The notes beneath the pieces were generated by a model. That model worked only from the letters and a program-made list of their open reading frames with translations. It searched no databases and was not told the origin of the DNA. The translations under genes and the position numbers were made by a program. 64,000 nucleotides of DNA from positions 1 through 64,000 of the forward strand of contig CAIKYB010000034.1 in the NCBI GenBank assembly GCA_903831575.1. Direction: 5' to 3'. Of the stretch, positions 1 through 10,208 are shown piece by piece. This DNA comes from an uncultured Bacteroidota bacterium (GTDB taxonomy: Bacteria; Bacteroidota; Bacteroidia; Chitinophagales; Chitinophagaceae). Position 1 is the first letter of the stretch. The number at the start of each line of letters is the position of its first letter.

Positions 1-669
1 CTGTCCAGGTTTTAGTTCCACTTGTGGTGTATGTAATCCCATTCCATGAATAGGAACTACATGCAGCATTAGCGGCGGTAGAAGAAGAAGTTGCTTTGAT
101 GGTTAAATGCAAAGTATCTGTACTGCAGCCATTCGCGAAAGTATACGTTCCACTTGTTGTGTATGTTGTTCCTTTCCAGAGATAAGAAGTACAATTGGAA
201 ATGGTTGATCCTGTATTTAAAATCGGATTAATGGTTAAATTTAAGGTAACTGTTGAGTCACAACCGGCAGCGTTAGTTCCTGTCCAGGTTTTAGTTCCAC
301 TAGTTGTATAAGTATTTCCATTCCAGCTATAAGTTCCACAAGCCGAGACAGCTGCTGCAGTATATGATGTAGGCTGCTTGATGGTTAAGTTTAAGGTAGC
401 TGTTGAGTCACAACCGGCAGCGTTAGTTCCTGTCCAGGTCTTTGCACCACTTGTGGTGTATGTAATCCCATTCCATAAGTAGGAACTACATGCAGCATTA
501 GCGGCGGTAGAAGAAGAAGTTGCTTTGATGGTTAAATGCAAAGTATCTGTACTACAGCCATTCGCGAAAGTATACGTTCCACTTGTTGTGTATGTTGTTC
601 CTTTCCAGAGATAAGAAGTGCAATTGGAAATGGTTGATCCTGTATTTGAAATCGGATTGATGGTTAAAT
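1..669 (-). repeat. 429-bp (143-codon) higher-order repeat inside the M36 protease gene
   Basis: Bases 1 to about 240 recur almost unchanged from 430 to about 669, a shift of exactly 429 bases, which keeps the reading frame. Within each unit are shorter diverged modules of about 40-50 codons, each with Cys-x-SYxWxGxTYTxSG and ending in a short beta strand (TLxLTI). The near-identity of the long unit against the divergence of the short ones points to recent duplication or gene conversion. More copies probably continue past the left edge. Confidence 0.85.
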
Positions 670-3600
670 GTAATGTATCAGCAGATAAGCAACCATTACC
701 GTTAGTATACGAATAGGTATAGTTGCCACTTGATGTATAGGTTTGTCCATTTTTACTCCAAACATAACTGCCACAAGCGGATGCCGTTGATGATAAGTGT
801 GAACCAGAATTAATGGTTAAGTGTAAAGTGTCAACGGAAGGACACCCATTTCCGTTAGTATAGTTGTATTGATAATTTCCCGATGCAGAATAAGTCACAC
901 TATTCCAAACATAAGAATCACATGCTGCCTGAGTTGTTGACGAATTTGTAGAGGCCGAAACCGTTAGTGTAGCTGGTAAAGAAGTTACAACTCCTGTACA
1001 AGGCCCACTAATAACAACTCTGTATTGATTATTGTTTTGAGAAAAAAGAGTATTCGTAATAGAATAAGTAGCACTGATAGCCCCATTAATATTGGCGAAT
1101 AAGCCACCTCCGTTTGTACTTATTTGCCATTGATAGGTTAATGAAGTTCCAGTAGCTATCACAGAAAAAGTATTATTGCTTCCTATACAAACATTGCTCG
1201 CATTTACAGGAGAAGTCGTAATGGATGGAAGAATATTTACTGTTAATGTTACAGGATTGGAAGTAGCATTGCCGCAAGTAGTGGAAACAACAACCCTGAA
1301 TCTCTGATTATTCTGATTGTTATTATTGCATAATATTGCATAAGCATTTCCTATTGCACCTGATATATCTGTAAATGTAATACCCCCATCAATACTTATT
1401 TGCCACTGGTAGGTAGGGTTTGTTCCAGAAGCAACAACATTGAATCTGGCTGAATCTCCAATGCATACACTAGTATTTAAAGGCTGTGTATTAATTGATG
1501 CGCCCGTACAAGTTGATACTGGTAGAATAATAGCGAAAGTATCACTTGTTGCTACTCTTGCAAATGCAGCATTAAATAAATTACTTTGCATCTCTACTAC
1601 TGCCTGATCTTTTATGGCAATATCATCAACATACCATCCTTCATTTGCCGTGCCTTCATCAGAAGTAAATCTAAATCTGATTTTTATATTTTGGTTGGCG
1701 TAAGTAGTTAACCTTACTTTTGTTTTTATGAATTTATCGTTGCTACTTCCTGTCCATGCTTTACGAGTTTTTAAAATAGTTGAAGTGTCCATTAAATAAG
1801 TATAGCCTCCAGAAATAATATTAGCTGACATATCTGTCCAGGTAACTCCATTGTTTGTACTAACTTCTAAAACGCCACCATCATAAGTTGACTCTGCGTT
1901 ATACCAGTGACGAAAAGTTAGGCTAGGTGGATTAGCTCCCAAATTGATAGCATTAGTTAAGGTTAATTTCTCATCTGAGGGAACATCAAGATTTGATGAG
2001 AAATAAGAATTTGTAGGACTGTAACTTCTTGCAGAAGATACATCCCAATTTGTCGCAGTTGTTGAAGTTGTTGTCCATGTCGGAGGAACTATGAAGCCAG
2101 GAACAGAGTCTTCAAAAAGCGAGATGGTAGGATAATAAGAACCTGTATTTAACCTTACAGTGAATGCATAGGCTTGCGTTTGTCCAGGATTCAAGTTTAC
2201 GACAAAGCTCACTACACGGTTACTGGTAGTGTAAGTTCCGCCACTGACATAAGTAACATTGCTTGGAAGTGTATCAGTAAGTTTAAAATTTACAACTGCA
2301 GCACAATTTCCTGCGGTAAGTGTGTTGGTAAAAGTAATGGTTTGTCCTTCAGGTACCTGACTAACGCTTTCGGTTAGTTGTAAACTTGCTGTTCCTAAGG
2401 TAAAATCTGTTACCTGATCTGTTACACTATTTGAAGATCCTTGTGATGCCAATGGCCCCATTCCTCTTCTTCTGAAGGCTTCCCAAATCGCGCAACTATA
2501 AGCCCCTCCATAAAGAATTTGATCTGCTTTAAGAATGGCATTTCTGCCATCTATAAAACCTGGGCTACAGGGCTGTAGTTTCATTCCTTCAGTTACTAAT
2601 TTTAATGCAATAGTATTACCCCCACCACCATTTGCATCATACAAATTTGGATTGATGGAGTTTAGCTGCGTAATAATATTCCAAGTCATATCCCATAATG
2701 TAGCACACCATATCTCACCTCGTGTGTGAGATTCTGCTGAGATACTAGTTGCATATTTTCTGCTATTTACTGTAAGGTTTGTAGAATATTTTTGAGTACG
2801 AATACCGGCTCCTGTTGGGGATTGATTATTAGCATAAGTTCCTACAGGTCTTGATGATAGACGACCTGAACTAGTATCTGAATTAGCCCAATCTTGTGTA
2901 AACATCAATCCATAATAGTCGCTCCATCCTTCACCCATCTGTTCATTATTCTGAAGGCATCCAGCCTGAGATGGTCCGCCGGTTAGTCTGTTGCTTATAC
3001 CATGAGCATATTCATGACACATTACACCATTGTCAACATCTCCATCTTTTTGAGGAGTTCCGCCCCACAAATACATTTGCATTCTTCCACTGGTACCATC
3101 TGCAGGTGTAGCGAAGTTTGCGTTAAATGTTCCACCTCCATCTTGAGCGTCTGCTAAAACATAATCATTTCCTGATCCCCCTCGTCCCATATTTGATGCC
3201 TGAAAATTTCCTGACACTTCATCAAATCCATATTGGTACATGACATCATGCATAATATTATTCCAATAAAACAAGTTGGTAATATTGAATTGCTGGTTTT
3301 TTACAGGAGTAGTTTGAGTAGGTGTAACCGTAAAGTTGGGGACAAAATTAAAATTCAAAGGATCAACTGTTGTGGTAGATGTTGCAGGGGTTCCTGTTCC
3401 ATTGTTATTATTGGCATCTTCCTGTGCCCAAACATTGTTTCCTCTGGTGTAAATATAATCGGTTGTACCATTGTTGTGCCAGTTCAATGTTGTAGCATTT
3501 CCTGGTGCAGCAGACCATGGGTTCGTAACTAATGCAGTTGTGTCTGTAAAATGCTTTGGACTTTCGTAAGGAAAAGGAACAACCCGATAAGTCGCATTGC

Positions 3601-4387
3601 TAATCATGGAAGGTCTTGAACTTGATTGTTGCTTTTGATTGGAAGCTCTAATGTCAAACAAGTCAAACAAAGTGGCTGGAGCATTATTTTTTTCTACATC
3701 TTTTTGAGGGCTATTTTTTTTTGAAAGTTTCTCTTTTGGATGATCATCCCAATTGCAATAAACAGTAAGATTATTTACTCCAATAATACTGTTATCAATT
3801 GCATTAATTCTTATCATCCAATAATCAGAAGAGCTAACCGGAATAATATAAACTTGCCAAGCCAGCACTACTTTTTTACCGTCTTCAAGCGGAACCCACA
3901 TTAATTCAGCTGTTATATTTTCTCTTGAAATACCCATGTTGTCAAATACAACCAGATGGCCATTTTTCTCACTACCAACAACTATTGGTTTTTGGGTTGT
4001 TGGTAGCTTTCTGTCAGATAATGCGGTCATAACAGCCATTTCCGCAGAAATCTGTGGAATGCCTTTGTTTCCTTTTGTGATTTTTTCTATCGCTTTTATT
4101 CTGGAACCGGTATTGGAAACCAGCACATCGTTTTTAAATGCCAGCACTTGCAATTGATTATAAACAGGCAAATTATAATGCGATTGTTGTAAATAAACCA
4201 TCATTAAGTTGGTGGTTTTATCAAAATAAGCATTACTCACAATGATATTACTCAAATCAGTAGTCGATAAGCCAATAGCCGTTTGATTTTTTGTAACCAG
4301 ATTCATCGCCACAATAGTATTGTCATCTACCTGAGCCTTAGCGGTTATTGAACAAAAAAGGCACAAACAAAAGAATATCTTTTTCAT
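1..4387 (-). CDS. Secreted M36 (fungalysin-type) metalloprotease with Ig-like/SYxWNG repeat tail, partial
   Basis: About 1,462 residues are visible; the 3' end lies beyond base 1. The N-terminus (MKKIFFCLCLFCSITAKAQ) is a signal peptide. A propeptide-like region follows, then an M36 catalytic domain with the zinc motif HEYAHG (H458, E459, H462) and the downstream ligand in GEGWSD (E486). After that come a DUF11-like adhesive domain, a MAM/immune-inhibitor-A-like beta domain (DGGVLEVSTNNGVTW), two Ig-like domains (PTYQWQIS, LTYQWQIS) and a tail of SYxWNGxTYTxSGxxT repeats. By family it is a zinc endopeptidase, inferred to be exported by type IX secretion; a C-terminal sorting domain would be off the edge. 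Upstream in-frame ATGs at 4408 and 4411 would add 7 or 8 residues; I chose 4387 because the signal peptide begins there. It is transcribed away from atpA. Confidence 0.88.
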   Translation of the reverse strand, partial: MKKIFFCLCLFCSITAKAQVDDNTIVAMNLVTKNQTAIGLSTTDLSNIIVSNAYFDKTTNLMMVYLQQSHYNLPVYNQLQVLAFKNDVLVSNTGSRIKAIEKITKGNKGIPQISAEMAVMTALSDRKLPTTQKPIVVGSEKNGHLVVFDNMGISRENITAELMWVPLEDGKKVVLAWQVYIIPVSSSDYWMIRINAIDNSIIGVNNLTVYCNWDDHPKEKLSKKNSPQKDVEKNNAPATLFDLFDIRASNQKQQSSSRPSMISNATYRVVPFPYESPKHFTDTTALVTNPWSAAPGNATTLNWHNNGTTDYIYTRGNNVWAQEDANNNNGTGTPATSTTTVDPLNFNFVPNFTVTPTQTTPVKNQQFNITNLFYWNNIMHDVMYQYGFDEVSGNFQASNMGRGGSGNDYVLADAQDGGGTFNANFATPADGTSGRMQMYLWGGTPQKDGDVDNGVMCHEYAHGISNRLTGGPSQAGCLQNNEQMGEGWSDYYGLMFTQDWANSDTSSGRLSSRPVGTYANNQSPTGAGIRTQKYSTNLTVNSRKYATSISAESHTRGEIWCATLWDMTWNIITQLNSINPNLYDANGGGGNTIALKLVTEGMKLQPCSPGFIDGRNAILKADQILYGGAYSCAIWEAFRRRGMGPLASQGSSNSVTDQVTDFTLGTASLQLTESVSQVPEGQTITFTNTLTAGNCAAVVNFKLTDTLPSNVTYVSGGTYTTSNRVVSFVVNLNPGQTQAYAFTVRLNTGSYYPTISLFEDSVPGFIVPPTWTTTSTTATNWDVSSARSYSPTNSYFSSNLDVPSDEKLTLTNAINLGANPPSLTFRHWYNAESTYDGGVLEVSTNNGVTWTDMSANIISGGYTYLMDTSTILKTRKAWTGSSNDKFIKTKVRLTTYANQNIKIRFRFTSDEGTANEGWYVDDIAIKDQAVVEMQSNLFNAAFARVATSDTFAIILPVSTCTGASINTQPLNTSVCIGDSARFNVVASGTNPTYQWQISIDGGITFTDISGAIGNAYAILCNNNNQNNQRFRVVVSTTCGNATSNPVTLTVNILPSITTSPVNASNVCIGSNNTFSVIATGTSLTYQWQISTNGGGLFANINGAISATYSITNTLFSQNNNQYRVVISGPCTGVVTSLPATLTVSASTNSSTTQAACDSYVWNSVTYSASGNYQYNYTNGNGCPSVDTLHLTINSGSHLSSTASACGSYVWSKNGQTYTSSGNYTYSYTNGNGCLSADTLHLTINPISNTGSTISNCTSYLWKGTTYTTSGTYTFANGCSTDTLHLTIKATSSSTAANAACSSYLWNGITYTTSGAKTWTGTNAAGCDSTATLNLTIKQPTSYTAAAVSACGTYSWNGNTYTTSGTKTWTGTNAAGCDSTVTLNLTINPILNTGSTISNCTSYLWKGTTYTTSGTYTFANGCSTDTLHLTIKATSSSTAANAACSSYSWNGITYTTSGTKTWT

Positions 4388-4734
4388 AAAAAATTCGATT
4401 TTACTCATCATATCCTGTTTTATGATTATGAAGAGCGGTTTTTCTTAATAAGTAATGGTTTAATGGAGCATTTGGGTACCCTCTAAACGGGATGTAATTT
4501 ACATTTTTTTCGGTATGATGGCTATTTTGCGAAATATTTAAATTGCATTTTCACAAAAAATATTTCCTCTAAATTAATCACTTTTATTATTTTACTATTT
4601 GTTCTTTCTTTTTTTTGAAGTTCACCCTATCAACCCTACCTTTGCACCCAATTTTAAGCACATTGTATTGTTGAATGAAAAACAACTTATAATTAGCATT
4701 TTTCATCAATACATCACAATTTAATTTTAAAACT
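4388..4734. other. Divergent intergenic region between M36 protease and atpA
   Basis: This 347-base AT-rich gap carries the atpA promoter at 4614-4645. I see no RNA gene, no strong hairpin and no credible small ORF. No clear TAnnTTTG box was found for the protease on the minus strand. Confidence 0.6.
4614..4645 (+). promoter_or_regulatory. Bacteroidota-type promoter of atpA
   Basis: TTTG at 4614-4617 is followed after 19 bases by TACCTTTGC at 4637-4645. This matches the Bacteroidota sigma-ABfr consensus (TTTG, 19-20 bases, TAnnTTTG). The expected start of transcription is near 4651, leaving a leader of about 85 bases before the atpA ATG. Confidence 0.8.
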
Positions 4735-6312
4735 ATGGTAGAAATAAAACCAGATGAAATTTCGGCGATTCTTCGTCAGCAATTAAGCAACTTCAATGTA
4801 GGCGCAAGTTTGGAAGAAGTTGGAACTGTACTTCAAGTAGGAGATGGTATTGCACGTGTTTATGGCTTAAACAATGTACGCTCTGGCGAATTGGTTGAGT
4901 TTGAAAATGGCGTTAAAGCAATCGCACTGAATCTTGAAGAAGATAATGTGGGTGTGGTTTTGATGGGAGACAGCGGCGAAATTAAAGAAGGCGACAAAGT
5001 AAAACGTACCTCACAAATCGCTTCAATAAAAGTTGGAGATGGGATGTGTGGTCGTGTAATTAATACATTAGGTGAGCCAATTGATGGAAAAGGTCCTATT
5101 AAGGGCGAATTATATGAAATGCCTCTGGAGCGTAAAGCGCCTGGTGTAATTTTCAGAGAACCTGTAAAAGAGCCGCTTCAAACTGGTATCAAAGCTATTG
5201 ATGCGATGATTCCTATTGGACGCGGACAAAGAGAGTTAATTATTGGTGATCGTCAAACGGGTAAAACTGCTATTGCGGTTGATACCATCATCAATCAAAA
5301 AGAATTTTACGCAGCAGGTAAGACTGTTTATTGTATATATGTTGCAATTGGTCAAAAGGCTTCCACGATTGCTGGAATCATGAAAACTTTGGAAGAAAAT
5401 GGTGCAATGGAATATACTACCATTGTCGCGGCTTCTGCATCAGAACCCGCACCATTACAGTTCTATGCACCATTTGCCGGAGCTGCCATCGGAGAGTTTT
5501 TCCGTGATACCGGCAGACCAGCATTGATTATCTATGATGATTTGTCTAAACAAGCGGTAGCTTACCGTGAAGTTTCTTTGTTACTTCGTCGCCCACCAGG
5601 CCGTGAAGCTTATCCTGGAGATGTGTTCTATCTACATAGTCGTTTATTAGAAAGAGCCGCAAAAGTGGTATCGAAAGATGACATCGCTCGTCAGATGAAT
5701 GATTTGCCAGCATCAATCAAACATTTGGTAAAAGGTGGTGGCTCATTAACAGCACTTCCAATCATTGAAACGCAGGCTGGTGACGTGTCTGCATATATTC
5801 CAACGAATGTGATTTCTATTACAGATGGACAAATATTCCTGGAAAACAACTTGTTTAATGCAGGGATTCGTCCGGCAATTAACGTGGGTATTTCGGTAAG
5901 TCGCGTGGGTGGTAATGCGCAGATTAAGTCAATGAAAAAAGTAGCCGGTACGTTAAAATTAGACCAGGCACTTTATCGTGAGTTGGAAGCCTTCTCTAAA
6001 TTCGGGGGTGACTTAGATGCAGCTACTAAAAACGTTATTGATAAAGGAGCAAGAAATGTGGAAATTTTAAAACAAGCGCAATATTCTCCTTTTTCAGTAG
6101 AAAAGCAAGTCGCTATGATTTATTTAGGTACACAGGGATTATTGAAAAACATTGCCGTTAAAAATGTAAAAGCATTTGAAGAACATTTCTTAATGGAAAT
6201 GGAAAATAAATATCCTGAAATATTGGCCGATTTCAAAAAAGGCAATCTTCCTGAAGAAGGGTTGAAGAAAATGACTGATTTGGCTAATGCATTGAGTGTA
6301 CAGTACAAGTAG
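4735..6312 (+). CDS. atpA: F1Fo ATP synthase subunit alpha
   Basis: At 525 residues this is the usual length for bacterial alpha subunits. It has the N-terminal beta-barrel domain, the P-loop GDRQTGKT (171-178) and the [10 protein letters not shown] segment carrying the alpha arginine that completes the catalytic site on beta. Alpha alternates with beta in the F1 head that makes ATP on the cytoplasmic side of the membrane. In most bacteria atpA sits between atpH and atpG. Here it has its own promoter upstream, a terminator downstream, a protease on one side and a YugP-type peptidase on the other, so it is transcribed alone. Whether it is the only atpA cannot be decided from this window. Confidence 0.97.
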   Translation: MVEIKPDEISAILRQQLSNFNVGASLEEVGTVLQVGDGIARVYGLNNVRSGELVEFENGVKAIALNLEEDNVGVVLMGDSGEIKEGDKVKRTSQIASIKVGDGMCGRVINTLGEPIDGKGPIKGELYEMPLERKAPGVIFREPVKEPLQTGIKAIDAMIPIGRGQRELIIGDRQTGKTAIAVDTIINQKEFYAAGKTVYCIYVAIGQKASTIAGIMKTLEENGAMEYTTIVAASASEPAPLQFYAPFAGAAIGEFFRDTGRPALIIYDDLSKQAVAYREVSLLLRRPPGREAYPGDVFYLHSRLLERAAKVVSKDDIARQMNDLPASIKHLVKGGGSLTALPIIETQAGDVSAYIPTNVISITDGQIFLENNLFNAGIRPAINVGISVSRVGGNAQIKSMKKVAGTLKLDQALYRELEAFSKFGGDLDAATKNVIDKGARNVEILKQAQYSPFSVEKQVAMIYLGTQGLLKNIAVKNVKAFEEHFLMEMENKYPEILADFKKGNLPEEGLKKMTDLANALSVQYK

Positions 6313-6382
6313 TGGGACGCTGAAAGGTTGATTAGTTGAATATTGACTTACAGATAAGCATATAATTTTTTTAATAGTATTT

Positions 6383-6409
6383 AGGAGTGAAGACATTCAC
6401 TCCTTTTTT
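6383..6409 (+). terminator. Intrinsic terminator of atpA
   Basis: A perfect 9-bp stem (AGGAGTGAA / TTCACTCCT) with a GACA loop is followed by a run of T. It lies 70 bases after the atpA stop. Confidence 0.88.
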
Positions 6410-6509
6410 AATTTTATTGAGTCAAAACTTTGTTTAAGTTACTTGCTATTTTGTCAGTATTTAACCTCGGAACAATTTTTGTCATTATTGTATTGAAAAA
6501 ATCATAACA

Positions 6510-7205
6510 ATGACAATTGGAATCATCTTTATATCTGTAATTTTTATGGTAATTGGAATGGCCGTACAATTCAGATTGAAAAGTAAGTTTAAAGAGTATA
6601 GCGCTATGGATACTTCAAGTCATTTCAGCGGACAAGAAGTGGCTCAAAAAATGCTGAAAGACAATGGCATTTACGATGTTCAGGTCATTTCTGTAGAAGG
6701 GAGTTTAAGTGACCATTATAACCCCATAAATAAAACGGTGAATCTCAGCAGAGAGGTTTTTGATGGCAGAAGTATTGCAGCAGCAGCTGTTGCAGCTCAT
6801 GAGTGTGGACATGCAGTACAACATGCTACGGCATATTCCATGTTGATGTTGCGCAGTAAAATTGTTCCAGCAGTTCAGGTAAGCAGTACCTTATCACAAT
6901 GGATCATTATGGCAGGAATTGGTTTTATTGGTTTTGGTGGTGGAAACCCAACGGTATTATTGATTGGAATCATTTTATTTGCAGTAACTACATTCTTTTC
7001 TATTGTTACACTGCCTGTTGAATTTGATGCGTCAGCAAGAGCACTGACTTGGCTGGGAACTGCCAATATCACTTCAGCAGCAGAGAAAGAAAAAGCTAAA
7101 GATGCATTGAAATGGGCCGCATTAACTTATGTGGTGGCGGCATTGGCATCAATAGCCATGCTGGTACAATACATTTTAATTTATCAAAGCAGAAGCAGAG
7201 ATTAA
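6510..7205 (+). CDS. YugP-type membrane zinc metallopeptidase (Zn_peptidase_2 family)
   Basis: This 231-residue protein starts with a hydrophobic segment (IGIIFISVIFMVIGMAVQF). It has the zinc-binding motif AAHECGHAVQH at about residues 94-104 and two or three further membrane segments (GIGFIGFGGGNPTVLLIGIILFA; AALTYVVAALASIAMLV). The family is described as neutral zinc metallopeptidases of unknown substrate. It is an integral membrane protein by sequence. It follows the atpA terminator and precedes clpP by 113 bases, so it is probably a single-gene unit. No convincing promoter was identified. Confidence 0.85.
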   Translation: MTIGIIFISVIFMVIGMAVQFRLKSKFKEYSAMDTSSHFSGQEVAQKMLKDNGIYDVQVISVEGSLSDHYNPINKTVNLSREVFDGRSIAAAAVAAHECGHAVQHATAYSMLMLRSKIVPAVQVSSTLSQWIIMAGIGFIGFGGGNPTVLLIGIILFAVTTFFSIVTLPVEFDASARALTWLGTANITSAAEKEKAKDALKWAALTYVVAALASIAMLVQYILIYQSRSRD

Positions 7206-7318
7206 AACAACAAAAATGAATTACTAACTGTCGACAGCAATCTTTCACTTTAATATTGATAACTTAGCGTCGCGTTTGTAAGAATAGCAACAATTTTAAA
7301 TAACCAACAACCAATCAT

Positions 7319-8011
7319 ATGAACATTGGAAAAGAATTCGAAAAATATGCTGTTAAACACAAAGGAATTAGCAGCAATACCTTGCATGGATATATCAATC
7401 ACAATGTAACAAATCTGACACCTAACATCATTGAGGAAAGACCAATGAATGTTGCAGTAATGGATGTGTACAGCAGATTGATGATGGATAGAATTATTTT
7501 TTTAGGATATCCTATTAATGATGAGGTCGCTAATATTGTGACGGCACAATTACTTTTTTTAGAAAGTACAGATCGTACAAGAGATATTCAAATGTATATC
7601 AATAGCCCAGGAGGAAGCGTGTATGCTGGCTTAGGCATGTATGATACGATGCAATTTATTACGCCCGACATTGCAACAATTTGTACAGGAATGGCAGCAA
7701 GTATGGGCGCAGTATTAATGTGTGCAGGTGCAAAAGGGAAACGTACTGCATTAAAACACAGTCGCGTAATGATGCACCAGCCTAGCTCAGGCGCCGGCGG
7801 ACAAGCAACTGACATTGAAATAACGGTGAACGAGATACGAAAAATAAAAAAAGAATTGTATGATATTATTGCACATCATACCAATCAGCCAGTAGAAAAA
7901 GTAGCACAGGATTGTGACAGAGATTATTGGATGACATCAACTGAAGCTAAAGAATACGGGTTAGTTGACGAAGTGCTTATCATGAATCCAAGAAAGAATA
8001 AAAAAGATTAA
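7319..8011 (+). CDS. clpP: ATP-dependent Clp protease proteolytic subunit, first copy (ClpP1)
   Basis: At 230 residues, it has an N-terminal extension of about 25 residues compared with typical ClpP. The catalytic triad is intact: S128 in GMAASMG, H153 in MMHQPSSG and D202 in DRDYWM. The INSPGG oxyanion-region motif is present. ClpP forms a tetradecameric chamber fed by ClpX. A second clpP begins 21 bases after its stop and clpX follows, so the three form a functional cluster. The trigger-factor gene often found upstream of clpP is absent here. Confidence 0.95.
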   Translation: MNIGKEFEKYAVKHKGISSNTLHGYINHNVTNLTPNIIEERPMNVAVMDVYSRLMMDRIIFLGYPINDEVANIVTAQLLFLESTDRTRDIQMYINSPGGSVYAGLGMYDTMQFITPDIATICTGMAASMGAVLMCAGAKGKRTALKHSRVMMHQPSSGAGGQATDIEITVNEIRKIKKELYDIIAHHTNQPVEKVAQDCDRDYWMTSTEAKEYGLVDEVLIMNPRKNKKD

Positions 8012-8032
8012 TCAGCTCTATAAAATTTAATT

Positions 8033-8644
8033 ATGCGTAATAACTATATACACTTAGAAGAAGAATCTCCAATGGAGATGCCTGAAAATCCAATGGAAAA
8101 AATGATGAGTGGTTGGATGTTTGATAAAAAATTCATCGAACAACGTAAAGTTTTTTTATGGGGAGTTGTAGATGATAAAAGCTCAAAAGAAATAACGGAT
8201 CGCTTACTTTATCTGGAAGCGATTAATCCAGGAAAAGAAATAACTTTTTATATCAATAGCCCGGGAGGTGTTGTTACAAGTGGAATGGTCATTTACGATA
8301 CCATGCAAATGATTAGTTCTCCTGTATCAACTGTCTGTATGGGAATGGCAGCGAGTATGGGAAGTATATTATTGAGTGGCGGGGCAAAAGGGAAGCGTTT
8401 TATTTTTCCTCATGGGGAAGTGATGATTCACCAGCCAAGTGGCGGAGGACGTGGCACAAGCGCAGACTTAGAAATTATGGCTGTTCAAATGCAAAAAACA
8501 AAAGAAATGGGCGCAAAAATTCTTGCAGAAAATTGTGGCCAGACTTTTGAAAAAGTAATGAAAGATTTCAATAGAGACTATTGGATGAATGCCGAGGAGT
8601 CTATAAAATATGGAATAGTAGATAAATTACTTAAAAAACTATAA
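8033..8644 (+). CDS. clpP: ATP-dependent Clp protease proteolytic subunit, second copy (ClpP2)
   Basis: This 203-residue paralogue lies 21 bases downstream of the first copy and is probably cotranscribed. The triad is intact (S108 in GMAASMGS, H133 in MIHQPSGG, D182 in NRDYWM), and INSPGG is conserved. The N-terminus (MRNNYIHLEEESPMEMPEN) is acidic and unlike that of ClpP1. Both copies look catalytically competent, so a mixed ClpP1P2 barrel is possible by analogy with actinobacteria; this is inference. A terminator follows, so clpX can be expressed separately. Confidence 0.94.
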   Translation: MRNNYIHLEEESPMEMPENPMEKMMSGWMFDKKFIEQRKVFLWGVVDDKSSKEITDRLLYLEAINPGKEITFYINSPGGVVTSGMVIYDTMQMISSPVSTVCMGMAASMGSILLSGGAKGKRFIFPHGEVMIHQPSGGGRGTSADLEIMAVQMQKTKEMGAKILAENCGQTFEKVMKDFNRDYWMNAEESIKYGIVDKLLKKL

Positions 8645-8668
8645 TTCAATTTTAAATATACTATTTTG

Positions 8669-8694
8669 AAGCCTTGCCTTGCGGGGCTTTTTTT
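8669..8694 (+). terminator. Intrinsic terminator after the second clpP
   Basis: The stem AAGCCTTG/CGGGGCTT (8669-8676 with 8682-8689, including G-T wobbles) is followed by seven T residues. It separates the clpP pair from clpX. Confidence 0.8.
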
Positions 8695-8774
8695 ATTTTG
8701 AATTTTATAATAAAAAACAAGCAAGATTCTCTTTCAAAATGGAGTTATAAATAGTCCTTCTAAAGTTGGTTTAG

Positions 8775-8782
8775 TATCTTTG
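8775..8782 (+). promoter_or_regulatory. -7 promoter box of clpX
   Basis: TATCTTTG matches TAnnTTTG and lies 40 bases before the clpX ATG, downstream of the clpP terminator. No clear TTTG is present at the -33 position, so only the -7 element is supported. Confidence 0.6.
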
Positions 8783-8822
8783 TTGCCTAAATAAATTTTT
8801 AAGGCATTTCAAAAGGTATAAA

Positions 8823-10058
8823 ATGGCTAAACAACAAACCTTACATTGTTCTTTTTGCGGTCGTATTCGCGAAGAAGTTAAAATGTTAATCGCAGGACAA
8901 GATGGTCATATTTGTGAAAATTGTGTCGAACATGCCAATGAAATTATTGCCCAGGAAATTCCCGCAAAAAGTAGCCATCCAACATCATTATCCCATAAAC
9001 TAACGATTCAAAAACCGATTGACATCAAAAAATTTCTGGATGAATATGTAATTGGTCAGAATGATGCAAAAAAAGTATTAGCAGTAGCTGTATACAATCA
9101 TTATAAAAGACTAAATCAAAAAATAGAAAATGATGTTGAAATAGAAAAAAGTAACATTATCATGGTGGGTGAAACTGGAACTGGAAAAACATTATTAGCC
9201 AAATCAATTGCCAGAATGTTGAACGTTCCTTTTGCAATCGTTGATGCTACTGTATTTACAGAAGCCGGATATGTTGGAGAAGATGTTGAAAGTATGCTAA
9301 CAAGGTTATTACAATCCTGTAATTATGATGTTCCTTCTGCTGAACGCGGCATTGTATATATTGATGAGATTGATAAAATCGCCCGTAAAAGTGACAACCC
9401 TTCTATAACAAGAGATGTCAGTGGCGAAGGGGTTCAGCAAGGCCTTTTGAAATTATTGGAAGGAAGTGATGTGATGGTGCCTCCTCAGGGCGGAAGAAAA
9501 CATCCCGAACAGAAACTGGTTAAAGTTAATACTCAAAATATTCTCTTTATTTGTGGCGGCGCCTTCAATGGTATCGATCGTATCATAGCCAAAAGAGTAA
9601 ATACCAATTCTATTGGGTTTAATGTTAATAAAGAACTACAAGAATATCAACACAATAATTTATTGCAGTTTGTAAACTCAGTGGATCTGAAACAATTTGG
9701 ACTTATTCCTGAATTGCTGGGTCGACTGCCTGTAGTTACTTATCTGAATCCACTGGATGCAGACACCTTACGCAGCATTCTTACGGAACCCAAAAATGCA
9801 CTCATCAAACAGTTTACAAGATTATTTGAATTAGAAGGAATAAAGCTTTCATTCGAAACAGCTGTCTTGGATTTCATGGTGCAGAAAGCGTTGGAATATA
9901 AATTAGGCGCCAGAGGATTGAGAAGCATTTGCGAAGGAATATTAACGGATGCCATGTATGAATTGCCTTCTCAGGAAGTTGCGGAATTTCATGTAACCTT
10001 GGATTACGCCGAACAAAAATTCAACACAACTAAATTAAGTTTGCTTAAAGTAGCGTAA
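8823..10058 (+). CDS. clpX: ATP-dependent Clp protease ATP-binding subunit ClpX
   Basis: At 411 residues this is a full-length ClpX. The N-terminal C4 zinc finger (C9, C12, C31, C34) binds adaptors and substrates. The AAA+ domain has Walker A GETGTGKT (116-123), Walker B VYIDEID and sensor/arginine-finger motifs ([16 protein letters not shown]). ClpX is a hexameric unfoldase that feeds proteins into ClpP. It follows two clpP genes but has its own -7 box. Confidence 0.97.
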   Translation: MAKQQTLHCSFCGRIREEVKMLIAGQDGHICENCVEHANEIIAQEIPAKSSHPTSLSHKLTIQKPIDIKKFLDEYVIGQNDAKKVLAVAVYNHYKRLNQKIENDVEIEKSNIIMVGETGTGKTLLAKSIARMLNVPFAIVDATVFTEAGYVGEDVESMLTRLLQSCNYDVPSAERGIVYIDEIDKIARKSDNPSITRDVSGEGVQQGLLKLLEGSDVMVPPQGGRKHPEQKLVKVNTQNILFICGGAFNGIDRIIAKRVNTNSIGFNVNKELQEYQHNNLLQFVNSVDLKQFGLIPELLGRLPVVTYLNPLDADTLRSILTEPKNALIKQFTRLFELEGIKLSFETAVLDFMVQKALEYKLGARGLRSICEGILTDAMYELPSQEVAEFHVTLDYAEQKFNTTKLSLLKVA

Positions 10059-10208
10059 ACTTATTTTGTAAATACAAAAGACTTTTTGTTGGGTATTTTT
10101 TCAAAATATATGAGATGCATTATAAATTACAGGAAACTATTTCTAAAAATTTAATCACTAATTGTTTAATTTTATAATTCGGAATTCACAAATAAACTTT
10201 AATTCAAA

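Noticed and set aside
1..669. CRISPR array at the left edge
   Set aside because: The repeats are in-frame protein-coding modules with a 429-base period, with no short repeat-spacer pattern.
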